Shown here: piece by piece, positions 51,815-61,529 of the stretch
Numbering within the stretch: position 1 is the first letter of the stretch
Layout: each line of letters starts with the position of its first letter
DNA from: Krasilnikovia cinnamomea
GTDB taxonomy: Bacteria > Actinomycetota > Actinomycetes > Mycobacteriales > Micromonosporaceae
Assembly (NCBI RefSeq): GCF_004217545.1
Contig: NZ_SHKY01000001.1
Coordinates: 3,472,001 to 3,536,000, forward strand
DNA: 64,000 bases
Direction of reading: 5' to 3'
Position numbers and translations under genes: made by a program
The notes under the pieces: model-generated
The model's database searches: none
The model's input: the letters and a program-made list of their open reading frames with translations, nothing else
What the model was told of the DNA's origin: nothing

Positions 51815-51902
51815 AGTCTCACGGCCGGTCGCGGAGAGCGTCAACGCGCCGGACAGGGCCGGAACGGGCCCGGCGCAGTCCGGCGCGGGGCTTCGTCAAG
51901 TC
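51815..51902 (-). promoter_or_regulatory. Composite promoter of operon C (GACTTGACGAAG box plus TTGACG-N18-GAGACT)
   Basis: On the minus strand GACTTGACGAAG runs from 51902 to 51891. Its TTGACG begins 55 bp before the second TTGACG (51844-51839), followed by 18 bases and GAGACT (51820-51815). Upstream of the box there is a GACGCA/TGCGTC palindrome (about 51913-51928). Confidence 0.65.
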
Positions 51903-51925
51903 GGCGAAACAGACGCAGAAATGCG

Positions 51926-52684
51926 TCAGAGCGGGAACGGCACGCCGCTGAGCTCGGCGCAGGCGGCGATGAGACCGTCCTGCACGCGCTGATCGGTGGC
52001 GCCGGGCAGGGCCGGCAGCGGGCGCATGTGCCGCCAGTAGCCGCCCGTACGCAGGGCCCGCTCGTCGTCCGAGACGGCCAGCCACGCCTGCGTCTCCGCG
52101 CCGGTCCGCACGTCGGTCGGCGCGCCGGAGCCGCCCATCCGGGTACGCACCCAGCCCGGGCAGACCGCGGTGCTGACGACCCGGGGGAGGCGGCGGGCGA
52201 CCGCGTACGCCAGGGCGAGATCGGCCAGTTTGGAGTCGCAGTAGGCGGCGGTCGCGTTCCACCGGCGACGCTCGCGTTGCAGGTCGTCCAGCGCGATGGT
52301 GCCGCCGTCCGCCATCCCCGAGGTGAGGTAGATCAACCGGCGCGGCAGCGGGATCAGCGCGGTCAGCACGTACGGGGCCAGCACGTTGACCTGGAACGTC
52401 TGCTCCAGTCCGTCCTCGGTGAGCACCCGGCCGCCGGGCTCGCTGATCCCGGCGTTGTGGATGACCGCGTCGAAGGGGCCGTACTTGTCGGCCTGCGCGG
52501 CGACGTCCCGGGTCTGCGCCAGGGAGGCGAGGTCACCGACGACCGTCTCGGCCGAGCCGGGCAGTTCGGCGGCGCGCTGCGCGGTGCGCGCATGCCACAC
52601 GACCCGATGACCGCGCCCGGCCAGCAGCCGGGCCGCCTCCGCGCCGAGCCCCGTCGTCGATCCGGTCACCAGAACGGTCGCCAT
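51926..52684 (-). CDS. Short-chain dehydrogenase/reductase (SDR)
   Basis: This 252-residue Rossmann protein has the cofactor motif [19 protein letters not shown] (residues 7-25), NAG in [12 protein letters not shown], and the catalytic Tyr-x3-Lys in [12 protein letters not shown]; the Ser is in [11 protein letters not shown]. It resembles the retinol-dehydrogenase-like subclass. It is in the same direction as operon C but lies upstream of its promoter. Substrate unknown. Confidence 0.88.
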   Translation of the reverse strand: MATVLVTGSTTGLGAEAARLLAGRGHRVVWHARTAQRAAELPGSAETVVGDLASLAQTRDVAAQADKYGPFDAVIHNAGISEPGGRVLTEDGLEQTFQVNVLAPYVLTALIPLPRRLIYLTSGMADGGTIALDDLQRERRRWNATAAYCDSKLADLALAYAVARRLPRVVSTAVCPGWVRTRMGGSGAPTDVRTGAETQAWLAVSDDERALRTGGYWRHMRPLPALPGATDQRVQDGLIAACAELSGVPFPL

Positions 52685-52813
52685 GGGCGGTCATCCTACG
52701 TGCCGTATCGTGCGGATCTTGTGACAACCTTCGATGTGACCAGCGGCCGGGACGGCGTCGGCAGACCATCCCCCGTTCATGCGACGGCTACCCCGTCGCC
52801 CGAGACTGCGGCC

Positions 52814-54448
52814 ATGACCTCCCGTACCTTCCGCCGCGCCGTCGCGCGGCTCGCTTCGCGTCGCGGACTCGCCCTCGCGGGCGCCGGTCTGCTCGCGTTC
52901 ACCCTGGCCGCTCCCGACGCCGCGGCGGCATGGCCGGGACGGCCCGGCCTGCGCGCCCACGACGACACGTACCGCCTGTCCGGTGCGACCACTGTCGACG
53001 CCCGCCGGGGCGTGCTGCGCAACGACACCGGGCGACCGGTCACCCTGGTCGCGCACACGGACCCGGCGCACGGCACGCTCGCGCTCAACCCGGACGGCTC
53101 GTTCCGGTACGCGCCGGCCGCCGGTTTCCACGGCACGGACACCTTCACGTACACGGTCAGCGACGCGGTGCGGCTGTTCACGACGCACCTGCCGCCGCTG
53201 GCCACCATCGGCGGTGTCACCGTCACCGGCGGCGGGTACGGCTCCGCGCTGGTCCCCGTGCCCGGCTCGCCGACCGAGTTCTACGGCCTCACCGACCGGG
53301 GCCCCAACGTGGACGGGCCGAACTCCTCGAAGGTCGAGCCGCTGCCGGACTTCCACCCGCAGATCGGCCGGTTCCGGCTCACCCGCGACGGCCGCGCGGT
53401 GCTGGTGAAGACCATCACGCTGAAGCTGCCGGACGGCACCCCGTACACGGGGCGTCTCAACAGCCAGGCCGACACCGGCGAGACCATCACCGACCTGAAC
53501 GGCAACCCGCTGCCGGCGGACCCGACCGGCTACGACTCCGAGGGCCTGGTCGCGTTGCGCGACGGCACGTTCTGGGTCTCCGACGAGTACGGGCCGCTGC
53601 TCACCCACTTCGACGCGCGTGGCCGCCAGCTCGAACGGCTCTCGCCGTTCGACGGCAGCCTGCCCGCCGAGCTCGCCAACCGGGTGCCGAACAAGGGCAT
53701 GGAAGGCCTCACCGTCACCCCGGACGGGCGGACCCTGGTCGGCGTGATGCAGTCGGCGTTGCAGCAGCCGGACCTGACCCAGAAGCCGGGCAACGTCACC
53801 ACGGTCCGCATCGTCACGGTCGACCTGCGCACCCGCGCCACCCACGAGTACGTCTACCTGCTGGACAACCCGAAGGACAACAACACCGCGGTCAGTGAGA
53901 TCACCGCGCTGTCGCCGACCACGTTCCTGGTGGGCGAGCGCGACGGCAAGTTCCCGCCGGGGGCGTACAAGAAGCTGTGGAAGATCGACGTGACCGGCGC
54001 GACCGACGTCGGACCGGCCGCGCCCGGCTACGACGCGGCCAAGGGCGGTCTCCTCGTCAACGGGGCCAGCATCGAGGCGACCGTCGGCAAGCAGGACACC
54101 GCGACGGCCACCGCCACGCTGGCGGCCGCCGGGATCACCCCGGTCGCCAAGACGCCGTTCCTGGACGTCACCGGCCTGCTCACCACGCTCGACCCGGCCG
54201 CGAAGTTCTTCTCCCACGACAAGCTCGAGGGCGTCGCCGCGCTGCGCGGCGGCCGGTACGTGGTGCTGAGCAACGACAGCGACTTCGGCATCGACGGCCT
54301 TACGCAGTCCACCACCACACCGTTCACGCTGCGCGCCAAGGTGTCCCCGGCCACCGGCCGCCAGGACGACGGTGAGTTCCTCGCGGTCGACATGACCAGG
54401 TTGCCCGCGGCCACCAGCACGGCCACCGTCACCATCACCGTGCCCTGA
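52814..54448 (+). CDS. Secreted esterase-like protein of the phytase superfamily
   Basis: This 544-residue exported protein has a signal peptide with a twin-Arg-like, basic start ([16 protein letters not shown]), a hydrophobic stretch and AAA-AW cleavage near residue 39. Next comes a cadherin/VCBS-like module of about 70 residues ([20 protein letters not shown], then [11 protein letters not shown]). The main part is a beta-propeller-like phytase-type esterase domain with [36 protein letters not shown] and [13 protein letters not shown]. The start is ATG 52814. Substrate unproven; phosphodiester or phytate-like compounds are possible. Confidence 0.82.
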   Translation: MTSRTFRRAVARLASRRGLALAGAGLLAFTLAAPDAAAAWPGRPGLRAHDDTYRLSGATTVDARRGVLRNDTGRPVTLVAHTDPAHGTLALNPDGSFRYAPAAGFHGTDTFTYTVSDAVRLFTTHLPPLATIGGVTVTGGGYGSALVPVPGSPTEFYGLTDRGPNVDGPNSSKVEPLPDFHPQIGRFRLTRDGRAVLVKTITLKLPDGTPYTGRLNSQADTGETITDLNGNPLPADPTGYDSEGLVALRDGTFWVSDEYGPLLTHFDARGRQLERLSPFDGSLPAELANRVPNKGMEGLTVTPDGRTLVGVMQSALQQPDLTQKPGNVTTVRIVTVDLRTRATHEYVYLLDNPKDNNTAVSEITALSPTTFLVGERDGKFPPGAYKKLWKIDVTGATDVGPAAPGYDAAKGGLLVNGASIEATVGKQDTATATATLAAAGITPVAKTPFLDVTGLLTTLDPAAKFFSHDKLEGVAALRGGRYVVLSNDSDFGIDGLTQSTTTPFTLRAKVSPATGRQDDGEFLAVDMTRLPAATSTATVTITVP

Positions 54449-54458
54449 CCCCGCGCCG

Positions 54459-54484
54459 AGGGGCGGCCCACCGGGGCCGCCCCT
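54459..54484. terminator. Terminator after the esterase gene
   Basis: AGGGGCGGCC pairs with GGCCGCCCCT around a short loop, starting 11 bases after the stop codon. Confidence 0.75.
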
Positions 54485-54628
54485 CAACCCGGGCGGAGCT
54501 CCTGCCGCTCTCCGGCGGGCACAGACAATTGCCCGTTTTGGGACGAGATGCCGGGTAGGCGTTCTATCCTTCCCCGTAGATGCGTGTCCGTGCGGGCCGT
54601 TGTTCGACCCAGTGACAGGGAGGAGCAG

Positions 54629-55267
54629 GTGGGTAGCCCTGACCCGGCAGACCTCCCGGACGTCAACGATCTGGTCGACGTGACGCTCGACTCCCGCACC
54701 GAGCCGCTCGCCGCGGTGATCGGCGCCGTCACCGGAGACACCGTGCTGCTCACCGACCCGATCGACCGCACCGGGCGCTTCGTGCTGCCCGACAGCGGCG
54801 AGGGTGGTCTGCTCGTCTGGGGCGCTGGCGGCAGCCTGCGGCAGGCACCGGTCGAGGTGCTGCAGACGAGTCGCCAGCCCGCGCCGGCCTGGACGGTCCG
54901 CCTGACCGCACCGGCGGCGCGCTGTCAGCGGCGTGCCTTCGTACGGGCCAGCGTGAACCTGCCGGTGGTGGTGAAGCACTCGGGCAAACAGCTCGAGGTC
55001 ATCGCCATCGACATCAGCGAGGGCGGCCTGCGCTGCAACGTCCTGTCGGATGCCGGAGTGAAGGTGGGTGACCAGGTGGTCGCCGAATTCGATGCCGGCC
55101 AGCCGATGGCCGCACCGGCGATGGTCGTCCGGGTGCTGCGCGGCGACGCGGAGCGGCCGACCGAGCTCGGACTGTCGTTCACCGACCTGAAGATCAGGGA
55201 AGCGGACAACATCCGGAAGTACGTGTTCGGCCAGCTTCTCGAACAGCGCCGCCGTGGCGCCGAATGA
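54629..55267 (+). CDS. PilZ-domain protein
   Basis: The 212-residue protein has an N-terminal YcgR-N-like beta barrel (about 8-90) and a C-terminal PilZ domain with the c-di-GMP motif: RRAFVRASV (an RxxxR pattern) and the DISEGGLRCNV block (D/N-x-S-x-x-G). It probably binds cyclic di-GMP and changes the activity of a partner. I start it at GTG 54629 after GGAGGAG; an upstream ATG (54548) lies in a region without coding bias. No diguanylate cyclase is in the window. Confidence 0.85.
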   Translation: MGSPDPADLPDVNDLVDVTLDSRTEPLAAVIGAVTGDTVLLTDPIDRTGRFVLPDSGEGGLLVWGAGGSLRQAPVEVLQTSRQPAPAWTVRLTAPAARCQRRAFVRASVNLPVVVKHSGKQLEVIAIDISEGGLRCNVLSDAGVKVGDQVVAEFDAGQPMAAPAMVVRVLRGDAERPTELGLSFTDLKIREADNIRKYVFGQLLEQRRRGAE

Positions 55268-55291
55268 GCGGCCGACCGCCCGGCGGACGGG

Positions 55292-55612
55292 TCAGGCAGC
55301 CGCGTCCGGGCGGCGTTTGCGCCGCTTGGCGCGCACGACCCGCACCGGCGACGAGGCGTGCAGGTAGAGGCTGCGCCGTCCCTCGGTGTAGGCCAGGTGG
55401 ACCTGGACGACGTTGTTGACCGGCGGGTCGGCCCGGTCCACCCGGTACCGCTCCCCACCCGAGATGATCAGATCACCGCTGCGGACGTGCGACGGTGACT
55501 GCACGATCATCTCCCGGCCGACGACGCTGCCCAGGCCCACTCGGGGCAGGCGGGCGACCCACTGGGCCGCGGCGTTGTCCGGCACCGGACGACCGGACCA
55601 GCGTGCCGGCAT
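55292..55612 (-). CDS. Small basic protein of unknown function
   Basis: A 106-residue frame with good GC3 bias, converging on the PilZ gene 24 bases away. It has a beta-rich middle (SGDLIISGGERYRVDRADPP, VVQVHLAYTEGRRSLYLH) and a strongly basic tail VRAKRRKRRPDAAA. It could be a small nucleic-acid-binding or SH3-like protein. An internal ATG at about residue 35 is an alternative start. No family recognised. Confidence 0.55.
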   Translation of the reverse strand: MPARWSGRPVPDNAAAQWVARLPRVGLGSVVGREMIVQSPSHVRSGDLIISGGERYRVDRADPPVNNVVQVHLAYTEGRRSLYLHASSPVRVVRAKRRKRRPDAAA

Positions 55613-55700
55613 GGCTTCCTCCCGGGGGCGCGCATCTCAACCCCCTCGATATCGGCCGCCCGGCGCCGAAGTTGATGCGTTCTGCGCGCACGGCGAGCGC

Positions 55701-56774
55701 TCAGTGTGACGCGCCAGCCGGCAGGGTGATCACGCGTTGCTCGGCGGCGGAGCGTCGGGCGGCCTCCAGGACGGTGAGCGCGGCGACGGCGTCGCGAGGG
55801 TCGACCGGGGGTGGGGCGCCGTCCCGCAGCATGGCCACCACTCCCGCGTAGAAGTCCTGGTACGCGCCGGGCTCGCTGGGCACGGTCCGGCTGGCGCCGT
55901 CCGTGGTCAGCCGTCCCCACCGCTCGGAATCCTCCCGGCCCCAGTCCGGGCCGACCGGCAGCCGCCCGGCGCGCAGCGCGCTCTCCTGGCCGTCCAGGCC
56001 GTAGATCGTGAAGGCGGCGCGGTCGCCGAGCAGCCGCAGCCGGGGCCCGAGGTCGGCGGCGACAGCGCTCATCCACAGGTGGGAGCGGGCCCCACCCGCG
56101 TGGCGCAGGGCCACGAACGCGTCGTCGTCCACGCGCGCGCCGGGTCGGCGGCGCTCCAGCTCGGCGTACACCTCGGTGGCCGGGCCGAGCAGGTGCAGTG
56201 CCTGGTCGATGAGGTGGCTGCCGAGGTCGTAGAGCAGGCCACCGGCGTCGGCCGGGTCGTCGCCCTCGCGCCAGCCGGTGCCCGGTGTGGGGCGCCACCG
56301 CTCGAACCGGGACTCCAGCCGCAGGATCTCGCCGAGCGCGCCGTCGGCGACCAGGCGGCGGGCGGTGCGGTAGTCGCTGTCCCAGCGTCGGTTCTGGAAC
56401 ACCGTCAGCGGCAGGCCGCGGGCGGCGGCGAGGTCGATCAGGTCCTGCCCGTCGGCGGCGGTGGCCGCGAGGGGCTTGTCGACCACGACCGGGAGCCCCG
56501 CCTGCAGGGCGGCCCGGGCCAGCGGTACGTGACTGCGGTTGGGCGTGGCCACCACGACCAGGTCGAGGTCGGCGGCCCGCGCCCAGAGCGCGTCGGCGTC
56601 GGCGAGGATCTCGGCGTCCGGGTGGTCGTGGGCCACCTGGCCGCGCCGGTCGGGGTTCGCCGTCACCACCGCGCTCAGGCGCAGGCCGGGGGTGGTGCTG
56701 ATGAACGGGGCATGGAACGTCGCGCCGGCCAGGCCGTAGCCGATCAGCCCGACGCGCAGGGTCGGTGTGCTCAT
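55701..56774 (-). CDS. Gfo/Idh/MocA-family oxidoreductase
   Basis: This 357-residue NAD(P)-dependent enzyme has an N-terminal Rossmann fold (VGLIGYGLAGATFHAP, residues 7-22), the VVDKPLAATAADG segment with the catalytic Lys in the family EKP-like motif, and a C-terminal alpha/beta domain with GGLLYDLGSHLIDQALHLLG carrying the active-site Asp/His. Members act on sugars and inositols. It is divergent from a ROK repressor, and the 56-base gap holds a palindromic operator, so it is probably ROK-controlled. Confidence 0.9.
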   Translation of the reverse strand: MSTPTLRVGLIGYGLAGATFHAPFISTTPGLRLSAVVTANPDRRGQVAHDHPDAEILADADALWARAADLDLVVVATPNRSHVPLARAALQAGLPVVVDKPLAATAADGQDLIDLAAARGLPLTVFQNRRWDSDYRTARRLVADGALGEILRLESRFERWRPTPGTGWREGDDPADAGGLLYDLGSHLIDQALHLLGPATEVYAELERRRPGARVDDDAFVALRHAGGARSHLWMSAVAADLGPRLRLLGDRAAFTIYGLDGQESALRAGRLPVGPDWGREDSERWGRLTTDGASRTVPSEPGAYQDFYAGVVAMLRDGAPPPVDPRDAVAALTVLEAARRSAAEQRVITLPAGASH

Positions 56775-56786
56775 GCGGCCAGTTAA

Positions 56787-56824
56787 TCAACACTGTTGAC
56801 TTACGGCAAGCGTGGGCCAGAATG
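56787..56824 (+). promoter_or_regulatory. ROK operator and leaderless promoter
   Basis: The palindrome TCAACACTGTTGA (56787-56799) overlaps a TTGACT -35 (56796-56801). After 17 bases, AGAATG (56819-56824) can serve as -10. A start point near 56831 would coincide with the ATG there, a leaderless transcript. The palindrome is 13 bases from the start of the divergent oxidoreductase gene, so it can control both. Confidence 0.65.
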
Positions 56825-56830
56825 GTCACC

Positions 56831-57928
56831 ATGCCCAGCGCAGTCCGGGGCGCCGCGGGCGCCAACCTGCCGGTCGTCCGGGACCACAACGCCGCCCTCG
56901 TGCTCGATCTCGTGCGCGGGGCCGACGGCATCAGCCGGGTCGAGCTGGCCGGACGGACCGGGCTCACCGCCCAGGCCATCACCAAGATCGTCAACCGGCT
57001 CCGCGACGACGGCCTCGTCACCGAGGCCGGTCGGTCGGGCGACACCGGCGGCAAGCCGCGTACGTTGCTGCGGCTGGACCCCGCCGCGCGCCACGCCGTC
57101 GGGGTGCACCTCGACCGTGCCGACGCCACCGTCGTCCGCACCGACCTGTCCGGTCGCGCGGTCGCCCGGCGGCATGTTCCGTACGGGATGAGCGCCGGTC
57201 CGCAGCAGGCCCTGGATGCCGTGGTCGACGCGGTCCGGGCCGTGCTGGCCGACGCGGGCGACACCGGCCGGATGCTGGGCGTGGGCATCGCCTGCCCCGG
57301 CCCGCTCGACCACGGCACCGGCGTCCTGCACCGGGTGACCGGGCTGCCCGCCTGGGACGGCTTCCCGCTGCGGGCCGTGGCCGCGCAACGGCTCGGCGCA
57401 CCGGTCATCCTGGACAAGGACACCAACGCCGCCGCCCTGGGCGAATGCCTTTCCGGCGCCGCGCTGCCGGGCAGCTTCGCGTACGTCTATCACGGGCCCG
57501 GGCTCGGCGCCGGTCTCGTCCTCGGCGGCCGGGTCCATCGCGGACGGCGGACCCTCGCCGGCGAGTTCGGCCACCAGATCATCCAGCTGGACGGGCCGGT
57601 CTGCGCGTGCGGCAACCGGGGGTGCCTGGAGGCGCTGTGCCGGGCGGCGGTCGACGCCGGGGACGTCGCGGGCGCGGCGCGGCTGGTCGGGATCGCCTCG
57701 GCCAACCTGGTGCGGCTGCTCGACATCGAGCACATCGTCGTGGGCGGTCCGGTCGCCCTCGCCGCCGCCGGGCGATATTCGCAGGAGGTGGCCGGGGCGA
57801 TCGACGCTCACCTGCCCGAGCCCGACCGGCAGCGGGTGGGCGTCACGGTGACCGCCGCGGGCGCCGACGCGGTCGCCACGGGCGCGGCGGCGCTGATGCT
57901 GGCACCGCTGTTCGACGCCGTCCCGTGA
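56831..57928 (+). CDS. ROK-family transcriptional regulator
   Basis: This 365-residue protein has an N-terminal winged HTH (about 10-70: GISRVELAGRTGLTAQAITKIVNRL) and a ROK sugar-kinase-like domain. It includes GVGIACPGPLDHGTG, LDKDTNAAALGECLSG, the GEFGHQII segment and the zinc motif CACGNRGCLEAL. Such proteins repress sugar genes and respond to a carbohydrate ligand. I chose ATG 56831 rather than ATG 56822 because the latter lies within the probable -10 box. Confidence 0.87.
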   Translation: MPSAVRGAAGANLPVVRDHNAALVLDLVRGADGISRVELAGRTGLTAQAITKIVNRLRDDGLVTEAGRSGDTGGKPRTLLRLDPAARHAVGVHLDRADATVVRTDLSGRAVARRHVPYGMSAGPQQALDAVVDAVRAVLADAGDTGRMLGVGIACPGPLDHGTGVLHRVTGLPAWDGFPLRAVAAQRLGAPVILDKDTNAAALGECLSGAALPGSFAYVYHGPGLGAGLVLGGRVHRGRRTLAGEFGHQIIQLDGPVCACGNRGCLEALCRAAVDAGDVAGAARLVGIASANLVRLLDIEHIVVGGPVALAAAGRYSQEVAGAIDAHLPEPDRQRVGVTVTAAGADAVATGAAALMLAPLFDAVP

Positions 57929-57971
57929 GTCACCATCACCCAGGCGGAGCCGTGACGGTCGACGAGTCGAC

Positions 57972-59330
57972 TCAACCCTGATCCGCGGGGCTGGGCTCGG
58001 CGGCACCCGCCGGACCCAGCAGATAACGACGGCTCAGATTCCGGTACGGACGGCTGCGCAGCGCCGCGATCGTCGCCACCAGCCCGACGACGCCGGTCAG
58101 CACGAACACCAGCGCCAGCCCGCGCTCGGCGCCCGTGCCGAACCAGCCGCCGATCGTCTGCGCCCCCCACCCCACCGTCATGAACGGGATGAACACGAAC
58201 TGGGCGATCGGCGAGATCAGGAACGCGGTCAGCGGTGAGGCGGCCTGCTCGACGCTCTGCGCGAAGCCGAAGACCCGCCCCTGCCGCTCGAACGGCACCA
58301 CCTTCTGCAGCACCGTCTGCTCGGCCGCCTCCGCGTACGGCATGAGCAGCATGTACGCGTACATGCCCGCGGCCAGCAGGACGATGGACGAGCGCAGCGG
58401 GAACACCACGGTGACGCCCCACAGCACGACGTTGACCATCAGCAGCAGCCACACCGGATTCGCGCCCAGGCCGGTGCGCGCGACGAGCAGCCCGCCGACG
58501 ATGAAGCCCGTACTCAAAATGCCCCAGAGCAGACCCCACGCCTGGACCGACATCAACGACAGCCCGTACGCGTCCATCAGCGCCATGAAGACGCCGCCGA
58601 GGAAGTTGTTGAACGCGGAGAAGAAGATCAGCGCCATCAGCCCGGGCACCTCGCGCACCACCCCGATGGTGCCGCGCAGATCGATCCGGTGCCCGCCGGT
58701 GTCGTCCGCGTGCGCGCCGGTGGGCGCCTTCGGCACCGCGACCAGGGCCAGGTGCAGCACGGCGACGGCCAGCACCGCCAAGGCCAGCACCAGCACCCAG
58801 AACATGCCCCCGGCCGCCACGAGCACCCCGCTGATCACGGACGTGACCAGGAAGGAGACCCCGGAGGTCGTGCCGACCAGGCCGTTGGCCCGGTCCCGCG
58901 TGTCCTCGGAGATGAGCACCGTCACCAGCGTCGGCAGCGCGATGGTGCGGATGTTGCCCGCCATGACGCCGAGCATCAGCGCGATGATCAGCGCCCACAG
59001 CCGCATGCTGGTCGGGTCGGTGAACGACGCGGGCGGGGAGAGCTGGTAGATCGCGAAACCGACGGCGTACAACGCGAGGGACGCCAGCGCCGACACCTGC
59101 ATCATCGTCTTCTTGGCGTGGTGGTCGACCAGGCTGCCGAACCAGATGCCGGTGGTCGCGGTCAGCACCAGGAAGATCCCGGCGATCACGCCGGTGGCGA
59201 ACACCGAACGGGTCTGCAGGTAGACGTAGAAGGTGATCGCGAACCAGACCGTAAAGTTGATCACCGATACCAGCAGGGTGCTCACCAGCAACTGGTAGAA
59301 GGTCCGCCGGTCGCCCTGGATGACACTCAT
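57972..59330 (-). CDS. MFS transporter
   Basis: This 452-residue protein has about 12 membrane helices in two halves, starting with INFTVWFAITFYVYLQTRSV. The loop between helices 2 and 3 has GSLVDHHAKKTMM, the D-x2-x3-(K/R) element typical of the family. It belongs to the general efflux-type MFS group. It converges on the ROK gene and may export a sugar or drug. The start is ATG 59330; substrate not deducible. Confidence 0.88.
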   Translation of the reverse strand: MSVIQGDRRTFYQLLVSTLLVSVINFTVWFAITFYVYLQTRSVFATGVIAGIFLVLTATTGIWFGSLVDHHAKKTMMQVSALASLALYAVGFAIYQLSPPASFTDPTSMRLWALIIALMLGVMAGNIRTIALPTLVTVLISEDTRDRANGLVGTTSGVSFLVTSVISGVLVAAGGMFWVLVLALAVLAVAVLHLALVAVPKAPTGAHADDTGGHRIDLRGTIGVVREVPGLMALIFFSAFNNFLGGVFMALMDAYGLSLMSVQAWGLLWGILSTGFIVGGLLVARTGLGANPVWLLLMVNVVLWGVTVVFPLRSSIVLLAAGMYAYMLLMPYAEAAEQTVLQKVVPFERQGRVFGFAQSVEQAASPLTAFLISPIAQFVFIPFMTVGWGAQTIGGWFGTGAERGLALVFVLTGVVGLVATIAALRSRPYRNLSRRYLLGPAGAAEPSPADQG

Positions 59331-59388
59331 GTGCCGACGGTATGGCCTCCCGCCGTGGATGTCCGGTGACGCTCCCAGACGGCGCGCC

Positions 59389-60585
59389 TCAGAAGGAGTG
59401 GTCCCAGGTGAGATTGAGGTGGACGCTCCAGAAGGCGCAGAACACGGCCATCCCGCCGATCACCGCGTACGGCACGGTGCGGTTGCGGCTGCGGACCATC
59501 GCGTACGCGACGGGCAGCAGGAGCGGGAACGCCGGCATCAGGTGGCGGGCCTTCGCCCAGTAGAAGCCGTCACCGGTCAGGACGATGGCCAGGCAGGCGC
59601 CGGCGTACACCAGCAGTGGCCAGGGGAGCCGCTCGCCGAGGGCCACGACGAACAGCAGCACCGCGATCAGCAGGACCAGGGTGACCTCGGCGAACTCCAG
59701 CGGTTGCTTGCCGAGCAGGGCCGCGTTGGCGCTCTGGCGGGTGTAGCCGCCACCGTCGAAGCTCATGTTCCAGACGACGCTCTGCACGTAGAAGTAGCCG
59801 TCGGCGCGGCCCAGGCGCAGACCCACCCAGGCGAGGTAGCCGAGCAGGCCGACCGGGGCGAGCAGCATCGCGCACCACGCGCGCCACCGGGCCGGTTCCC
59901 GGCACACCTGCACCAGCGCGGCGAGTCCGACGGCGAGTACGAGCGCCGCTGCGGTGGGCCGGGTCAACCCGGCCAGTAGGCACAGCGCCCCCGCGGTCAG
60001 CCAGTTGCGGCGCAGCACGGCCAGCAGCGCGCCGGCCGCGAGAGTGGTGAACAGCGGTTCGCTGTAGCCCATGGACTCGATCACGCCGTGCGGCAGGACG
60101 GCCCACAGCGCGGCGAGCAGGACCCCGGTGCGGGGGTCGCGCAGGTGCGCACCGACGGCGTACAGGGCGGCGGCCGCGGTGAGCCCGCACGCCCAGGCCA
60201 CCAGCAGCAGGGCGGTGGTGAGGTGGATCGGCAGCAGGAACTTCGCGGCGGCCACCAGCGCGGGGTACAGCGGGAAGAACGCGAGGTTGGTGAGCTCGGG
60301 CTCGCCGTCCTTGCCGAGGGGGATCGCCTCGTCGTAGCCGTGCTCGGCGATCCCGCCGTACCAGACGGCGTCCCAGCCGGTGAGCAGGCTGCGCAGCGTG
60401 GGATGGTCCGGGTCGGCCTCCGCGTACGTGTCGAGCACCAGCAGCGTGCCGACGCGCAGTGCCAGGTACAGCGCCACCGCCACCAGCAGGCCGCGCAACC
60501 AGGGCCGCTGCGCGCGGAGCAGTTCGAGCGTTCGCGGCGCCGGAATCGCAGCCGTACCGGCCGACTCCACCTGATCTGTGATCAC
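59389..60585 (-). CDS. PIG-V-like mannosyltransferase-family membrane protein
   Basis: This is a polytopic GT-C type protein of 398 residues. The first loop carries WDAVWYGGIAEHGYDEAI, the Asp-x-x-W-Y signature of PIG-V (GPI mannosyltransferase II)-like bacterial proteins. FFPLYPALVAAAKFLLP and GYSEPLFTTLAAGALL follow. About ten hydrophobic helices. I chose the GTG at 60585 because AAGGAG lies eight bases upstream. It would transfer a mannose from a polyprenyl donor to an exported acceptor. It follows the window's other GT-C enzyme in type but not in sequence. Confidence 0.8.
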   Translation of the reverse strand: MITDQVESAGTAAIPAPRTLELLRAQRPWLRGLLVAVALYLALRVGTLLVLDTYAEADPDHPTLRSLLTGWDAVWYGGIAEHGYDEAIPLGKDGEPELTNLAFFPLYPALVAAAKFLLPIHLTTALLLVAWACGLTAAAALYAVGAHLRDPRTGVLLAALWAVLPHGVIESMGYSEPLFTTLAAGALLAVLRRNWLTAGALCLLAGLTRPTAAALVLAVGLAALVQVCREPARWRAWCAMLLAPVGLLGYLAWVGLRLGRADGYFYVQSVVWNMSFDGGGYTRQSANAALLGKQPLEFAEVTLVLLIAVLLFVVALGERLPWPLLVYAGACLAIVLTGDGFYWAKARHLMPAFPLLLPVAYAMVRSRNRTVPYAVIGGMAVFCAFWSVHLNLTWDHSF

Positions 60586-60812
60586 CGGGGCCACTCCTTG
60601 CCGCACACGTCACGAACATCGATCGACGCTGCACCGTACCCGTTGCTGATCTTGGGGGGAAACGCAGCGGAACGCACAGGGCTCCGAGGGCCGCCCACCG
60701 GGCGGGCCTCGGGGTATCTGGCGGGCTCGGCAGCGGCTCGCTCAGTGGAACGGGGAGCCTGCAGTCGGCGAGCTGGATCGAAGGATGGGCGCGGCCTAGA
60801 CCCTGCTCGGGC

Positions 60813-61529
60813 TCAGCCGTCGTGGAGCAAGGATCGAATCACTGAAACAACCTCGTTCGCTTGCAGGCGACTGAGAATTGCGTCAGGCTTGTATTCGGCC
60901 AGCTCCTCTCGGGTGGCTCGGTGCGTGACCACGGCAACCGAGAATCCCGCGCGCCGTGCGCACGCGATGTCGTTCGGGGCGTCACCGATGACAACGGTTC
61001 GGCGCGCCTCCAATGGGGTCCCACAAACCTGTGCGAAGCGATGGGAAATCACGTCCGGTAGGCGGAAACGATCTCGATCATCCGATCCGAACGCACCGAT
61101 TCTGAGATCAAGATGGTGATCGAGGCCGAGCCTACCGAGTTTGAACTCGGCGGCGCTCCGAAGGTTGCCGGTTAGCACTGTTTGTCGGTAGCCACTTCGA
61201 TGAAGTGCGGCGATGCTCTCCGCTGCCCCCGGGTACGGGGCCTGAACCCGAATCATTTCGTCGCGGCCGTCGGTCATCACGGTGGTGAGGGCGTCATGGA
61301 ACCGGCCGATCCCGTCTTCTGCTTCCGCAGGGGAAACACCGGAAGCGACAGCGGTGTCAATGACAATCGACTCATCCGTATATCCGTGCACCTTCCTGTC
61401 GGGAAAGGTGACGTCCGCCTTGGCAAGGCCGTAAGCCTTGGCGATCGACCGGCGAAGCCATCGGAGGTCAGCCGGTATCAGCGTTCCGTCTACATCCCAA
61501 ACCACGAGACCACGGTCACGAAGTTCCAC
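60813..61529 (-). CDS. HAD-family phosphatase
   Basis: This 238-residue haloacid dehalogenase-type hydrolase has motif I DVDGTLIP (residues 12-19), motif II LTGNL (about 119), motif III Lys in the helix AAEFKLGRLG, and motif IV IGDAPNDIACARRAG (about 190-204). A helical cap is inserted at about 25-95. It is likely a phosphoglycolate-phosphatase-like enzyme acting on a small phosphate ester. GC is slightly lower than in neighbours. Confidence 0.87.
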   Translation of the reverse strand: MELRDRGLVVWDVDGTLIPADLRWLRRSIAKAYGLAKADVTFPDRKVHGYTDESIVIDTAVASGVSPAEAEDGIGRFHDALTTVMTDGRDEMIRVQAPYPGAAESIAALHRSGYRQTVLTGNLRSAAEFKLGRLGLDHHLDLRIGAFGSDDRDRFRLPDVISHRFAQVCGTPLEARRTVVIGDAPNDIACARRAGFSVAVVTHRATREELAEYKPDAILSRLQANEVVSVIRSLLHDG

